Assembly (NCBI GenBank): GCA_001632435.1
Contig: KV423973.1
Span: 1-64,000 of the forward strand
Direction of reading: 5' to 3'
DNA from: Calocera cornea HHB12733
Lineage: Eukaryota; Basidiomycota; Dacrymycetes; Dacrymycetales; Dacrymycetaceae
DNA length: 64,000 nucleotides
The notes under the pieces were generated by a model. That model was given only the letters and a program-made list of their open reading frames with translations, ran no database searches and was not told the origin of the DNA. The position numbers and the translations under genes are program-made. This document shows, piece by piece, positions 1-12,181 of the stretch; the first letter of the stretch is position 1; each line of letters begins with the position of its first letter.

Positions 1-706
1 AACTTGACGCGCTGGAGGACTTCGGAGAGGGGGGGGAAGGTGTTGGAGTAGGAGCTGTGGAGGATGTTGTACTGGGAGATGTTCAGGTGCGCCTCAGTCT
101 TTGCCTTGAACGCCTTGAAACATCTCTGATCATTGTTGGACAGGTTATCTGGGCTGGATGAGCAGGGGAATGAGCTCGGGGGAGGTCTGACGCACCAGGC
201 ATCGCTCTGACAGCGATCAGGAGCTGGTCGTTGACTCCCTCGACCTCTTCCTCCTCCTCATCCTCCTCCTCATCTTCCTCCTCTTCCTCATCCTCCTCTT
301 CCTCCTCTTCCTCCTCTTCCTCCTCTTCCTCCTCTTCCTCCTCGTCCTCTGACACGTCCGCAGCCGCAACTTGGCGCGCGAGGGACCTCGATACGACGCC
401 TATGCCTCGGTGTGGCATAGCATCGACTTCGACCATGTCGATATCGAAGTCAGTGGCCTGCTCGAGCTCGAGCCCTCCAGGAGGAGGTCTCGGAGGTGCT
501 TGAGGTGCTTGAGGTGCTTGGGCGAGCTGCTGGAGGAACTGCTGGGCCTTGCGGTGCGTCTCCTTGGTCGTCCTTTGTTGCGGCTTGCTGACACGGTTCA
601 GGAACGACAAAGTTGCTGCTTTCAGGTGTCGGCGCTGGGTCGTCCTTGGGATAAGCTTCCCGCCGCAGCGGGGACACGCGCAGGGGACAAGCCTCTCTGT
701 GGGCAT
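1..706 (-). CDS. Transposase-like protein, N-terminal part (runs off left edge)
   Basis: The protein starts at 706 and begins with a cysteine cluster (CACPRCGGK followed by T..R.H about 10 residues later). This resembles the N-terminal zinc-finger-like motif of large Agaricomycete DNA-transposon proteins (CACTA/Tnp2 or KDZ type). A Pro/Gln-rich segment follows, then a run of about 35 Glu/Asp residues encoded at 231-350. The frame then changes near 190-230, by a very small intron or a frameshift. A second frame (about 1-200) continues as a plausible polar segment containing FKAFKAKTEAHLNISQYNIL, which also looks like this family. The catalytic domain would lie left of the window and cannot be seen. 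Family assignment is inferred from the motif only. The gene is divergent from the gene at 880, with 173 bp between the starts. Confidence 0.5.
241..350. repeat. TCC/TCT-rich simple repeat coding poly-Glu on minus strand
   Basis: Imperfect (TCCTCT)n tract. Read on the minus strand it encodes the acidic run of the transposase-like protein. The Ser run on the plus strand is only its shadow. Confidence 0.85.
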
Positions 707-879
707 GCTGGACGTTGGGAGGGTGCGCTGGGCGGTGTATGCGCTTTAGAGGTGGGGGAGCAGGGGACTTGCCCGAAATGGTAAGTCCCATACCATTTCA
801 TCCCCGTGCCGATCTACTCGCTTCCCTCCCGCTCACTCTTCACAGTGCCCCTACGGGGCCTATATGTACACACGCCTCG

Positions 880-2911
<2,032 letters not shown>

Positions 2912-4071
2912 ATGTCGTCTTCAGATTCAGTAGCAGGAACTGGGCTGATGTCCTTCTATGGCGGTCTAGCGGCTTGGGCCATTTACGGTACGCGACAAGC
3001 GCCTTATTCTATAATGTGATAATGAAGTGACCTGTCCCCAAGGTGTATTCTTCGTTCTATTCTGCTTCTCCATCCATGTTGTGTGCTTTCGCAAGCAGCG
3101 CCAACGGATCAATCGCCTGCTGTTGACCGCATCCATCGCCATCTTCGTGCTCACAACAATCAACATTGTGGTATCGTCGAACTCGCTCCTCATTGGCTTG
3201 TTCTATACCTCGGATGCCCTCGCGAGGGACGAGTACTTCGGTGGTGGCAAGGGGTGGACGTATGTCTTGCAGGATACATCGACTAGCATCAACATGCTTG
3301 TAGCCGACTTCGTCTTGGTAGCACTTCCAGCTGCCGTCACGTGTCAGCATGCACTGACTGTCGTAAAAGCTCTACCGGGTATGGATCGTTTACGGCCGTC
3401 GAAATTACGTGATTGCGTTCAACGTCCTCATCTGGATTGCTTCTGCAGCGTGCTGGATCCGCATGTTACAGCTTCAGGCGCTAGTAATCTCCAATCCCGC
3501 CTGGACTGCGACGTTCCTCGAGCTGAATAACTGGTCCATCGCGACGCTCGCCCTGACACTCGCGCAGAACGTAATCGCCACGGGCCTGATTGCCGGCCGC
3601 CTGTGGCTCATCGACCGCCGGGCCGCGGCGTACAAGACGGGCTCGTTCTGGCCGCTGATCCGTATTCTCATTGAATCAGGAGGAATATGGACGGCTCTGT
3701 TGCTGGTCGATATCGTGCTCGAGGTTATGTTGAGCTGGAGCGAGCTGGTCGTGTTGTCGCTTGTGGGCCATCACTTTCCCAAGTCACCTAGTTGCGCAAT
3801 ACTTACTGACGGCACTCAGATATGTCCTGTCATCGGGGTGACATTCAGCCTGATCATTGTCCGCGTCGGTCTAGGCTTGACAGAGAGGGTCGACACCAGT
3901 GCGGCCGGAAGTAGGAGTAGGCTGGGGATGAGCTCGACAGGACCGACATCGTTCAACGTCCGGCGCTCCGTGGTAATCGACCGCTCGGATGAGCCATCCG
4001 TCGTGCATCTGGAAGATGGCGCGGAGAGCTTCCAGATGAAAGGGCCGGGTGATGCAGACCTTGCATATTGA
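2912..4071 (+). CDS. Seven-helix membrane protein, DUF6533-like Agaricomycete family
   Basis: Exons 2912-2987, 3043-3317 and 3370-4071 give the protein. A third, 57-nt intron (3763-3819) is likely inside the last stretch, for a product of about 331 residues. Hydrophobic helices appear in the order MSFYGGLAAWAIYG, FFVLFCFSIHVVCF, LLLTASIAIFVLTTI, MLVADFVL, then YRVWIVYGRRNYVIA after the second splice. Further helices follow and end with SLIIVRVGLGL, after which comes a polar C-terminal tail. NSLLIGLFYTSD and YRVW.VYGR are recurrent motifs of this mushroom family of unknown function, which looks receptor-like. The joined frame restores the YRVW motif exactly, which supports the splice sites. 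A paralogue lies at 5445-6782 on the other strand. Confidence 0.8.
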
Positions 4072-4257
4072 AGAGCCTTCGGGTTGGGCACCAGCGTCAG
4101 GGGTAGAGGGCACACGTCTGATAAAGAGTAATGCAGTCAATGAGCCTGTTTCTGTGGAGGAGTATAATCGAACGTTCATCCAGGGGTTGAAGATTAGGAT
4201 TGGCAGCATATACAAAGCGAGCGTACAGACCTCCCCTCCCTCTCTCCACTCGGATGC

Positions 4258-4970
4258 TCATTTCCCCACTGGCGGCACGTCCGCCACCTCCGCCACCTCC
4301 GCCGCTCCCTGCTCCGCTCTCACGACCTCCGGGCTGCTCCCCAATGCCGGCCCCGCCCAGCTCTGATATAGATGTGCTGCGAACCCTGCGGCCTCGCCCA
4401 GTACGGCCCCACCTAGGACGAGATGGACCTTGCGGGCGCGCTTCCACAGTACTGCGGATGTTGTGAGGGAGCCAATGAAGGAGCCTATTAGGGAGTAGTC
4501 TTGTGATCTCAGCCGATTCGCCTTTTTGAGAGGTCATCAGATGGAGGTAGATTGGGACAAGGAATGGCGCATACATCGTGCCCTACCGCCCAGGCGCGCT
4601 CCCCCACAGCGAGTGGACCCATCCCTTGCAGCCTGACAATCTCCCATCCACCACCCAGCAACGCAGCCGTGGCCGTGCCCACCCAGCTTGCGCGCAGAAA
4701 CCGGTTGATCGTCAGCGGTGTGCGGCGGTACAGGGCGACGCAGGTGTAGAGCGGTGGGAGTGCGAGGGAGGCGAGTTGGGAGAACTGGAGGGCACGGGTG
4801 CGGGCGAGGTACGAGGAGTCAACGGAGACGGATGCAGGGGAGGAGGTGAACGGTGGAGCCGTTGCCATTTTGCTGATGAGGGGCTGGGAGGAGGTCGGTC
4901 GGACGACGTGGGAGATGCCGGACGAGGACTGGACGGAGATGCGGATGCTCGGCAGGCAAGAAGGGACCAC
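4258..4970 (-). CDS. DUF1757-like small membrane protein
   Basis: Two exons, 4970-4575 and 4521-4258, are separated by a 53-nt intron with a GTATGC donor. Splicing joins ERAWAVGHD to ANRLRSQDYSLIGSFIG. The first half has LARTRALQFSQLASLALPP and TINRFLRASWVGTATAALLGG. The second half has SLTTSAVLWKRARKVHLVLG followed by GAVLGEAAGFAAHLYQ. This arrangement of a conserved LKRA-like segment followed by a glycine-rich helix resembles the fungal DUF1757 family. A start at 4970 gives 219 residues. The internal Met at 4868 gives 185 and may be the real start. Function is unknown and family assignment is from memory of the pattern. Confidence 0.65.
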
Positions 4971-5444
4971 GAACGCGGTCCATCAATCCCGTCCATCAAT
5001 CCCGTGACGTCAGTAACCCTAACCCTAAATGAGGGTCCCTCACGGACTCTCTAACCACTGTCACTGCTCCGAGCCTTGTCTTACCTCAGTCCAGCATGTC
5101 TGCCTGCATTGACTATCGGTCACCAATATGGCCATTTAGCCATGAATGTCAAACAACGCCTTCCACGGTCTGACTTATAGAATTGCTTACTCTCAGGGAC
5201 TTTACAATCAGTTAGCTCGGTCAAACTTTGCTTCCTTCGCGCTACACAGATCCACCGAGCCGATCATCAACTGTCAACGAGTTGCCCGACCACCGCCATT
5301 GTGTGGCAGGCAGAAAATCCACGGTGACCTCGTCCATGCTTGGCACCGTTAATGTTACAACCTGAACCTATTGTATTACAGATCAGGGCCGACATGGCAC
5401 TCCTGCCTTTGTTTCCCATGAGACTCTCAAAAGTTCGAGCCAGC
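4971..5444. other. Intergenic, no gene seen
   Basis: Upstream of the DUF1757-like gene and downstream of the seven-helix gene at 5445. Only the two TAACCC units were noticed. Confidence 0.55.
5014..5028. repeat. Two telomere-type TAACCC units
   Basis: TAACCCTAACCCTAA, two copies of the common fungal telomere hexamer in an intergenic region. It is too short to show a former chromosome end. Confidence 0.6.
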
Positions 5445-6782
5445 TCAGCTGGACTGCAACCCTGGGGCATCAAACGCACCCTGAACCCCACGCTTCTCCC
5501 TGTGCTTCGGGGTCTGTGGGCTGATCCCTCCCTCGTCGGTTGCCGAGGTATCGTCTCTGGGCAGCCCTGTCTCGACATCGTCTTGTCGATCGAATGAAAC
5601 TTCCACCCGCCCGGAGCTGGTGGTCATTGCGGATCCAGCTGCGGCAGTGCCGTCAGATGCAATGCCGAGCCCTACCCTGACAATGATGAGCGAGAAGGCG
5701 ATGCCCTGCACATCGCTGAGTAAGACTGTCTCTGAATAGCATCGGGGTCGGCACGAACGATGATTGGAGAAATCTGAAGCATGCAAGTGAGCACGAGCGC
5801 CGCCCACATCGAGCAATCGCTTACCATTTGGGTGACTACCAGTACCGCCCAGCTCAGAACGGAGCTAACGACGATGTTTGTTAACAGCAGTGCGGTGTAA
5901 ATGGCACCTGGCAAGCAAGGGATCAGTGGTCGCGCAAGACGAGCTAAGCAACACCGCAAAGTGTGTTGTACCTGACTCTACGACAATGCGAACGACAGGA
6001 AGCAAGCTTCCTCTTTGCATTGTCGTCTCCTTCCAGTCCAATGCCCACAGGCGAAGGGCGATCAGAGCGGTGGCAATGACGTTTTGGGAGAACGTGAGAG
6101 CTTGGGTAGCTATTGCCCAATTGTTGAGCACATAGAGAGACGCGGCGTGGGTCGGACTTTGCACGATGTAAGACTCCAGCTGTATCACCCGAATGCTGCA
6201 TGCTGTCGAAGAATTCAGCAAGCGGTTGGAAATGAATACACAAGAGAGACTACCCAATGTGGCCAACCACAAGAGACTATTGAAAACAATCATGCGTCGC
6301 TTTCTGTTCCAGACAGCATACACCCGATATAGCTGTACACGATAAGCTGGGACTGGGATAAATACCATCCTATGGTGCTCACCAGGACGACATCAGCTGC
6401 GAGCATATTCATCAACCGGACCGAGTCTCCGAATGCGTCCGTCCATGTACCACCACCAGCGAAATGCTGATCCCTTTGGAGTGCGCTTGTTGTATAGAAG
6501 AAACCGATGAGCAAAGAGTTGCTCAGCAACAGAATATCCATCGAGGTGAGAACATAGATTGTCAGAGATGCGACAATAAGAAAAGGATTTCTTTTGAGGC
6601 GTTTCGGGGGAAGTATCAGAACGTAGGTTGAAACCGAAAATAGACCAAAGTATAAGCCTAAAGCCCCACACCAGTCAACTCCACCCTGAGTGAACGCAGC
6701 TCTACTCACCGTACAGGCCCCAAGCAGTCAGACCGCCAAAGAAAGTCATATAGGCCGTACCAACGACAGTAGAAGGCGCCAT
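5445..6782 (-). CDS. Seven-helix membrane protein, paralogue of the gene at 2912
   Basis: It starts MAPSTVVGTAYMTFFGGL at 6782 and runs leftward through several short introns. Segments seen in order are LTAWGLYG, IYVLTSMDILLLSNSLLIGFFYTTS, LAADVVLV, then YRVYAVWNRKRRMIVFN after an intron. They are followed by LNNWAIATQALTFSQNVIA, IYTALLLTNIVVSSVLSWA and, after an intron of about 110 nt (about 5713-5824), GIAFSLIIVRVGLG. A polar tail ends with the stop at 5445. Order and motifs match the gene at 2912, so the two are duplicates, now about 1.4 kb apart and in opposite orientation around the DUF1757-like gene. Function is unknown. All parts can be joined without an obvious disabling change. Confidence 0.75.
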
Positions 6783-7427
6783 CTTGGACGAAGGGGAGCA
6801 ACAAGGGCAACTTGCCGCAATGTCCTCCAGGAGTGTCTTATAATTAGCTGCGTGAGCGTGCCGGATGTGAACGTTCTCCCATGCTTCCAAGATCTGGTGG
6901 GAAGTCTTCTTAGGAGGGCGGCTTACGGAACTTCTGGAATTACATGGAGAAAACGGCGAATTATGCGGGCTCTCAGGCTAGCAACGGCTGCATGGAAGGA
7001 AGCAGAAGTCGGGTGGAGCTTAGGCTGGGCAATCACCCTGTTGAACGGAGATAAGCTTGCATTAAGGTGCTCATGCTTGGTATAGTGAGACGTACTCCGC
7101 GCAACCAATGTCTTGTAATCAGTCTCTACGACTGTGCCAATAGCCCTGGTGCCCCTATCATTCAGGCTAGTACCCCATGAGCAAGTTCCTGTGGAAATCC
7201 CCAATATGTTGGGAAGATTGATGAACATATCACTTCGGGAAGTACGGTCGACGCTGATGCACCGCCTCAGTCCAAGAAAAACGCGGCATTACATACGTCG
7301 TCCTTCGGATGCAAGAGCGGGGCATTCTTGTCACATGCGTTCCCGATTTACCCTTTATGCGAGCTAGAAGAGTCTCTGGGAAAGGTCAGCATAGTGGGGC
7401 CTGCTCTCGATCAGCTCTGTAACTGAC
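6783..7427. other. Intergenic between divergent genes
   Basis: Promoter region shared by the minus-strand seven-helix gene and the P450 at 7428. No further gene or repeat was recognised. Confidence 0.55.
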
Positions 7428-9436
7428 ATGTACTCACTGAAGCTCGTCCTGAGTCTTATCGCGGTCGGCTACGTGGTGCTGCGGCGAGTACAGGCATATC
7501 GTAAATCAAGAGAGGTTCGCTCACAGGCTGTGATCCGTTTGAGTCACTGCTTACGCTGACAGACGGTCGCCCCGCTGCCCGTTGTCAGCTATCCCTTTGC
7601 GCCATTCAAGCTACCCGGAATCTTCTTTCCATCTAGTTGGTGGAATCCGGGACTGCTCTACTCATGGCGGCAACGGGGACTGTGTCCGTGGTTTCTCATC
7701 GCGAGGAATATGGCATCTGACGGCATTTAAAGTGTACTTGGGCAACAGGTCGAAGACATTCGCTGCCCTCGGATACCTGGACGGCAACTATGTGGTATTC
7801 TCGTCATCATTCGATGTCATCTCGCAAGTCAGCGGACCACGGGCACCTTGGGATCGTACCAAGAAGACTGGCGAGATCCAAAAGTACGCTATTCTAGCTC
7901 GAACATGTCTCCATCGCGGTTAATCTGGCCAGCATTCCTCGCGGTGCCTTCAACATAGCTACTGCACAAATGGACATATATAACCGGCATCAGCGAATAG
8001 TCACACCAGCCTTCAATCAGGATCTGTGAGTCGGTGGTGCTCTTGTCTGCATGACACTAACACGACAGGTCGCTTAGCTACCGCCGAGTTTGGCAAGAAT
8101 CAGCAATTGTATTCCGCGAGATGAGCGGTGAAGAAGGTTGGGACAATACCGACATAGTTCGACTCGGTGATATCAAGACGATTACCGGAAAGGTGGGGGG
8201 CAAATTTCGACGTCATGGAAAGGGGGCTCATGCGAGCTCAGTTCACGCTCAGCATTATTGGACGAGCCGGCTTTGGCATCTCTGGTGATGCAGACACTCG
8301 GAAGGTCATAGGAAGTGATGGCCTCAGCCTGCGGGAAGCATTTAGATTGACGGGAGAGAATCCCCTTATTCGGACAATGATGCCCTCGTGGATGTTCAAA
8401 TTGCCAATCGAAAAGTGAGCATCTCCAAGTTGGGATTGATGTTCCACTAACGTTGGGTGTTCCGGCAGACTCCATCGCGTAAAATCAGCAAATGATCTTC
8501 TTATGTCCACTATGCACAAGCAGATATCGGCGCGGCAAGCCGAAAATGCGGGCATGGCCAGTGATGCCCGAAGGCGCGATATCTTCCACTACTTGATGGC
8601 GGCGAACGACTTGGAAGAATCAGATAAGGCTCTCACTGACGAGGAGCTGCTCAGCAATACGTTCATTTTGCTGTTTGCAGGACATGGTAAGATGGTCGTC
8701 GGCCGGATATGTGGATGACTCACTTGCAACAGAAACGTCCGTGAGGGTGCTTGCATATACTATAGCGCTCTTGGCGTGTTATCCCGAAGAGCAAGATCGG
8801 TTGAGTCGATTCGTCCAGACGACGTTAGGAAGCAAGGATGCCGCAGTATGCAAGGAATATAGTCTGTTGGATGGAGCTGATCGATCGTCACAGGACTTCG
8901 AGCAGTTTGATGAACTCCGACCGGTGTATGACTGCGTGATGGAGGCACTCCGACTGTTCCGTAAGCGCCCCAATCTTGGATACAGATCCAGTCTGATTCT
9001 TTGCCCAGCGGTCGCACCAGTAGTGATGCGCCGATCTACGGAAGACAGTCTGCTGAAGGTACCAGAAATATCAAAGCCGGTCCATTTGCCGAAGGGTACC
9101 CTCTTCGTCGGCGATATCATCGGCATCTGCTACGACGCCGAACGCTTTCCAGACCCGCACACATTCCGTCCTGAGCGTTGGGCCGGCAAGCATTTCACCA
9201 ACGAAGACTATATTACCTTCGGGCATGGCGTCCACATGTGCCTTGGGCGAAGATTCGCCATGTATGAGATGGTGTGCTTCATAACAATGCTCGTCAAGAC
9301 CTGGACTGTACGGCCGGAGCTGACAACAGGAGAGAGTCTGATACAGTGGAGGAAGAAGGTGGTTGATGACTCCGTTCGTATGCGCATTGTGTTGGGGCCC
9401 GGAGACATCCCTATCAGACTCGAGAGAAGAGTGTAG
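7428..9436 (+). CDS. Cytochrome P450 monooxygenase
   Basis: A haem-thiolate monooxygenase, presumably anchored in the ER by the N-terminal helix (MYSLKLVLSLIAVGYVVL). About ten exons join to roughly 520 residues, a normal P450 length. Landmarks in order are a Pro-rich hinge (TVAPLPVVSYPFAPF), HQRIVTPAFNQDL (helix C), FTLSIIGRAGFGI, the I-helix FAGHETS (split by an intron after 8685), EALR (K-helix ExxR), FRPERW, and the haem loop FGHGVHMCLGRR with the Cys ligand. The stop is at 9434-9436. The intron at about 7682 is the least certain; a GTCCGT donor there restores the frame. The substrate cannot be read from the sequence. A C-terminal remnant of a relative lies just downstream on the other strand, and a second intact relative is at 45438. 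Confidence 0.85.
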
Positions 9437-9670
9437 AGGCGGCGCGCCCGGTCCACTTAGTATTCGGTCGGGAGGGGACTCGGCACTTCGGCACATCTGG
9501 CTCCGATTTTTTGACAGACACGTCGCGATCATACCCGATCACGCGTCGAGGACCGCCGCCTGTTCACGGCCAACGTATATGTATCCTTCGAACTTTGTAT
9601 CACTGTACGGCACTCACGGTTGCCCTATGTATTTCTCGACTGTTTCATCATGTCGATCTCCATTGTGATC

Positions 9671-10085
9671 CTATCGTCTCGTCAGGGTTAGTGGAACACT
9701 TGTAGGGCCGAGAGTGATTCCAAGCTCGATTCTGTCCTCCAAGACTCGCTTGCGCCACCCCACCAGGTCCTCGCCAGGCTCAAGTACAGGTTCAACTTTC
9801 CACGTCTTGACAAAAAGCGATAGGAAGCAGACCATCTCGTACAATGCAAACTTGCGGCCGAGGCAGGCGTGTGAACCCACTCCCCACGTGATGTAATCAT
9901 CCGTTGTCAGCTCGGTTTTGTCTGCCCATCTTGAGGGTCGAAACGCGGTAGGCTCGATGTACCTTTCAGGGTCATAGTCTGCTTTCTCGTCAGAATATGC
10001 AGCACTGTCTGCGGAATACATCCTCACTAATACCAATGATATCTCCCAGATGTTGCTCGGATAAGTAGCACTAAGCCTTCCGAAG
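9671..10085 (-). pseudogene. C-terminal P450 remnant
   Basis: The minus strand encodes only the last part of a P450: a GDIIGI segment, FRPSRW (the PERF-like motif), the haem loop WGVGSHACLGRKFALYEM, and the tail to ITLGPTSVPLTLTRR with the stop at 9671. It closely resembles the end of the gene at 7428 (FGHGVHMCLGRR, IVLGPGDIPIRL). No N-terminus, I-helix or ExxR motif was found upstream (10086-10946). This is therefore a broken inverted duplicate rather than a gene. Confidence 0.75.
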
Positions 10086-10946
10086 TAGATAACAACATGG
10101 TCTCAGAGAGTCGTAGAAGTGACATCAACAGTTGGGTCAGCGGCCGCGTATCGGCGCTTGCTTCGGAGAAGCCTTTTTTCCTTCGGTGCTCCGCGGGAAA
10201 GAAGCATCTGCGGGGCTCCGCTCGACATGCAACCAGGTCCAACGTCTTGAGCGCATTATTCGTACTGAAGGCCGGTAGCGTTCAGCGCGTCGGGTGTACG
10301 GCACGATGTTAAATGTGACCATGGGACCATCGGAGGTGGGCAGAGAATGGCGCAGGCCATATACCGTTTCTCAGTGACGGTCCCGACGTGTTCGTCAGGC
10401 ACCGTCATGAATTCGGCAAGGGATGCTATCTCCATTCCCCGCTGTCCCGGAAATGTTCAGAGTATATGCTGGATTGTTGCCTAATCCCGCAGAACCAGCC
10501 CGATGGAGTCGTTGTCGAGCTTCTGCTTTGCCGCATGCCATATCGGTAGCCGTACCTGGGCAGCCGATGGCAGCAAACCAGGAAGTTCGTTAATGCCACT
10601 TCAGAGCTCCGATCCAGCAACAGAGTTCAGTGCAACAACCACTGCATACCAAGCAAGTAGGATCGTCAGGATTGTGGTTTCCTTGCAGGAAGTCAGTCCG
10701 TCTGCGTGGCCGCCAAGCCGGTTTACGCCATGCGCCTTAGGCTCAGACACTGCCACCATCCCTGTGCGTAACACCGCCCTTGGCGCCCAGTCGTGTCGCA
10801 GCAGCGCAGACTAATCGACCATACAAACACCCAAGACCGCGGCCTGCTTACGGTTTTCTCTTCCAGACTCTTGGTTTTCTCTTCTAGTCCTCAACGACTT
10901 CATCCGATATCTCTCAAAGTCGTAACTTCACCATCAGCTTGCAAGA
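10086..10946. other. Intergenic, possible further P450 debris
   Basis: Contains short open stretches on both strands without family motifs I can defend. Since the P450 remnant should once have extended this way, decayed P450 exons are possible but not shown. Confidence 0.4.
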
Positions 10947-11789
10947 ATGGCACCGGAAAGGGGATGGTTCAACTTGGAGGCGGCGCAGGACAGGTTGCAG
11001 CTGGAGCCGGTGCGTACATCGGCGCAGTGGCTATCTCACGATACTCACTGCTTGTACAGGAACCAGAAGCGGCGTTTGAGTTTCTCCAGCTGACGCGTGT
11101 ACAACGGTTCTACGCCTTTGGAGCATGGTGCGCACACGCTCTATGCCACCTTAAATGATGATGTTGATGATGCTGCGCAGCATGGCTATCGGTTTCGTGT
11201 TGAGTTTGCTGGGTTCGATCCTCCTTTTCCTGGGGCAGCTATGGACCTTTGCCCGTGAGTTGCAGTTGCACATCAGGTAATTGGGCGCTGATATGGATGG
11301 ATCGACAGTGCTGTACACTATTGGCATTGTGGTCACGCTCATCGGAACCGGCTTCCTCATCGGCGTAAGTCTAGTACATCTGTCCTCTATCTCCCAGCTA
11401 ACAAGGTACCAACAGTTCTTCCGTCAAATCAAAATGGTCCGTATAGGCGCGTCTACTGTCTCGAATGAAGCGCTGATGGCTAATCCTAGATGTTCGCGCC
11501 CGTCCGCGTTGTTGCCACCTTGATATTCCTGGTGTCGATCGTGTTGGTGTTTATCGCAGCGTTCGTGGTTGGCAGCGAGGTGAGTGTGACCGTGACCTGA
11601 TTAGACTTATGCTGACGTTCGGGAAGGTGATGGCTATCGTGCTTGTCGTCGTGGAGTACCTCGCATACACATGGTATATCCCATCGTCGATGTCTTTTTT
11701 TGCATCGTCACTCATCGTTGTACAGGTACTGCCTATCATACATCCCATACGCACGGCAGCTGGTGAAGAACGCAATTGGGATGGCGTAA
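10947..11789 (+). CDS. SFT2: SFT2-like Golgi vesicle-transport membrane protein
   Basis: Eight small exons (10947-11009, 11060-11127, 11181-11254, 11309-11364, 11416-11436, 11490-11579, 11627-11673, 11726-11789) sum to 483 nt, or 160 residues. Four hydrophobic segments appear: FGACMAIGFVLSLLGSILLF, VLYTIGIVVTLIGTGFLIG, VRVVATLIFLVSIVLVFIAAF and VMAIVLVVVEYLAYTWY. Between them lies FFRQIKMMFAPVR, and the protein ends YCLSYIPYARQLVKNAIGMA. The FK.MF.P.R loop and the WY.LSYIPY.R ending are characteristic of SFT2/SFT2D proteins. These are tetra-spanning Golgi proteins linked to retrograde traffic and t-SNARE function in yeast. All eight splices keep the frame. It is shorter at the N-terminus than yeast Sft2. 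Confidence 0.88.
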
Positions 11790-12181
11790 AAGGCTTAATG
11801 TCGCTTTCGGCAGTCTCCGTACCTCTCTGCATTGTACTATACGACCCGGATGAATATACCAGGACATTACCATTAGTATTGCCTTATTCCTGTGTAGGAC
11901 ACGCCCATGAGAATTCTAAAACTCCTGTGCATGTACTAGCAGCGAATTTCTGTCTGCTTTACAGCCAAATTATCAGTCGAGATTCTTGTCAGATGTCGGG
12001 ACGGCTCAATCTGTCTCAAAGAAGCGCTGACCGCGTCCCTGAGGCGAAACGGAAGCATTCAGAATCGTCGTCGCGCCTCTCCACGTCGTATTGAGCGAGC
12101 AAGCTCCTGGTCGGGCTACTGACTGCTTGTCCCCATCCACAAATCTCGGCGGCGGCCCACATACGAAGACAGCCGACCACC
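11790..12181. other. Intergenic, no gene seen
   Basis: Between SFT2 and the GEA-like gene. It should hold the 3' end of the former and the promoter of the latter. Confidence 0.5.

Noticed and set aside
231..503. Plus-strand frame with a run of about 40 Ser residues
   Set aside because: It is the complement of the Glu-coding tract of the minus-strand transposase-like gene and has no other coding feature.
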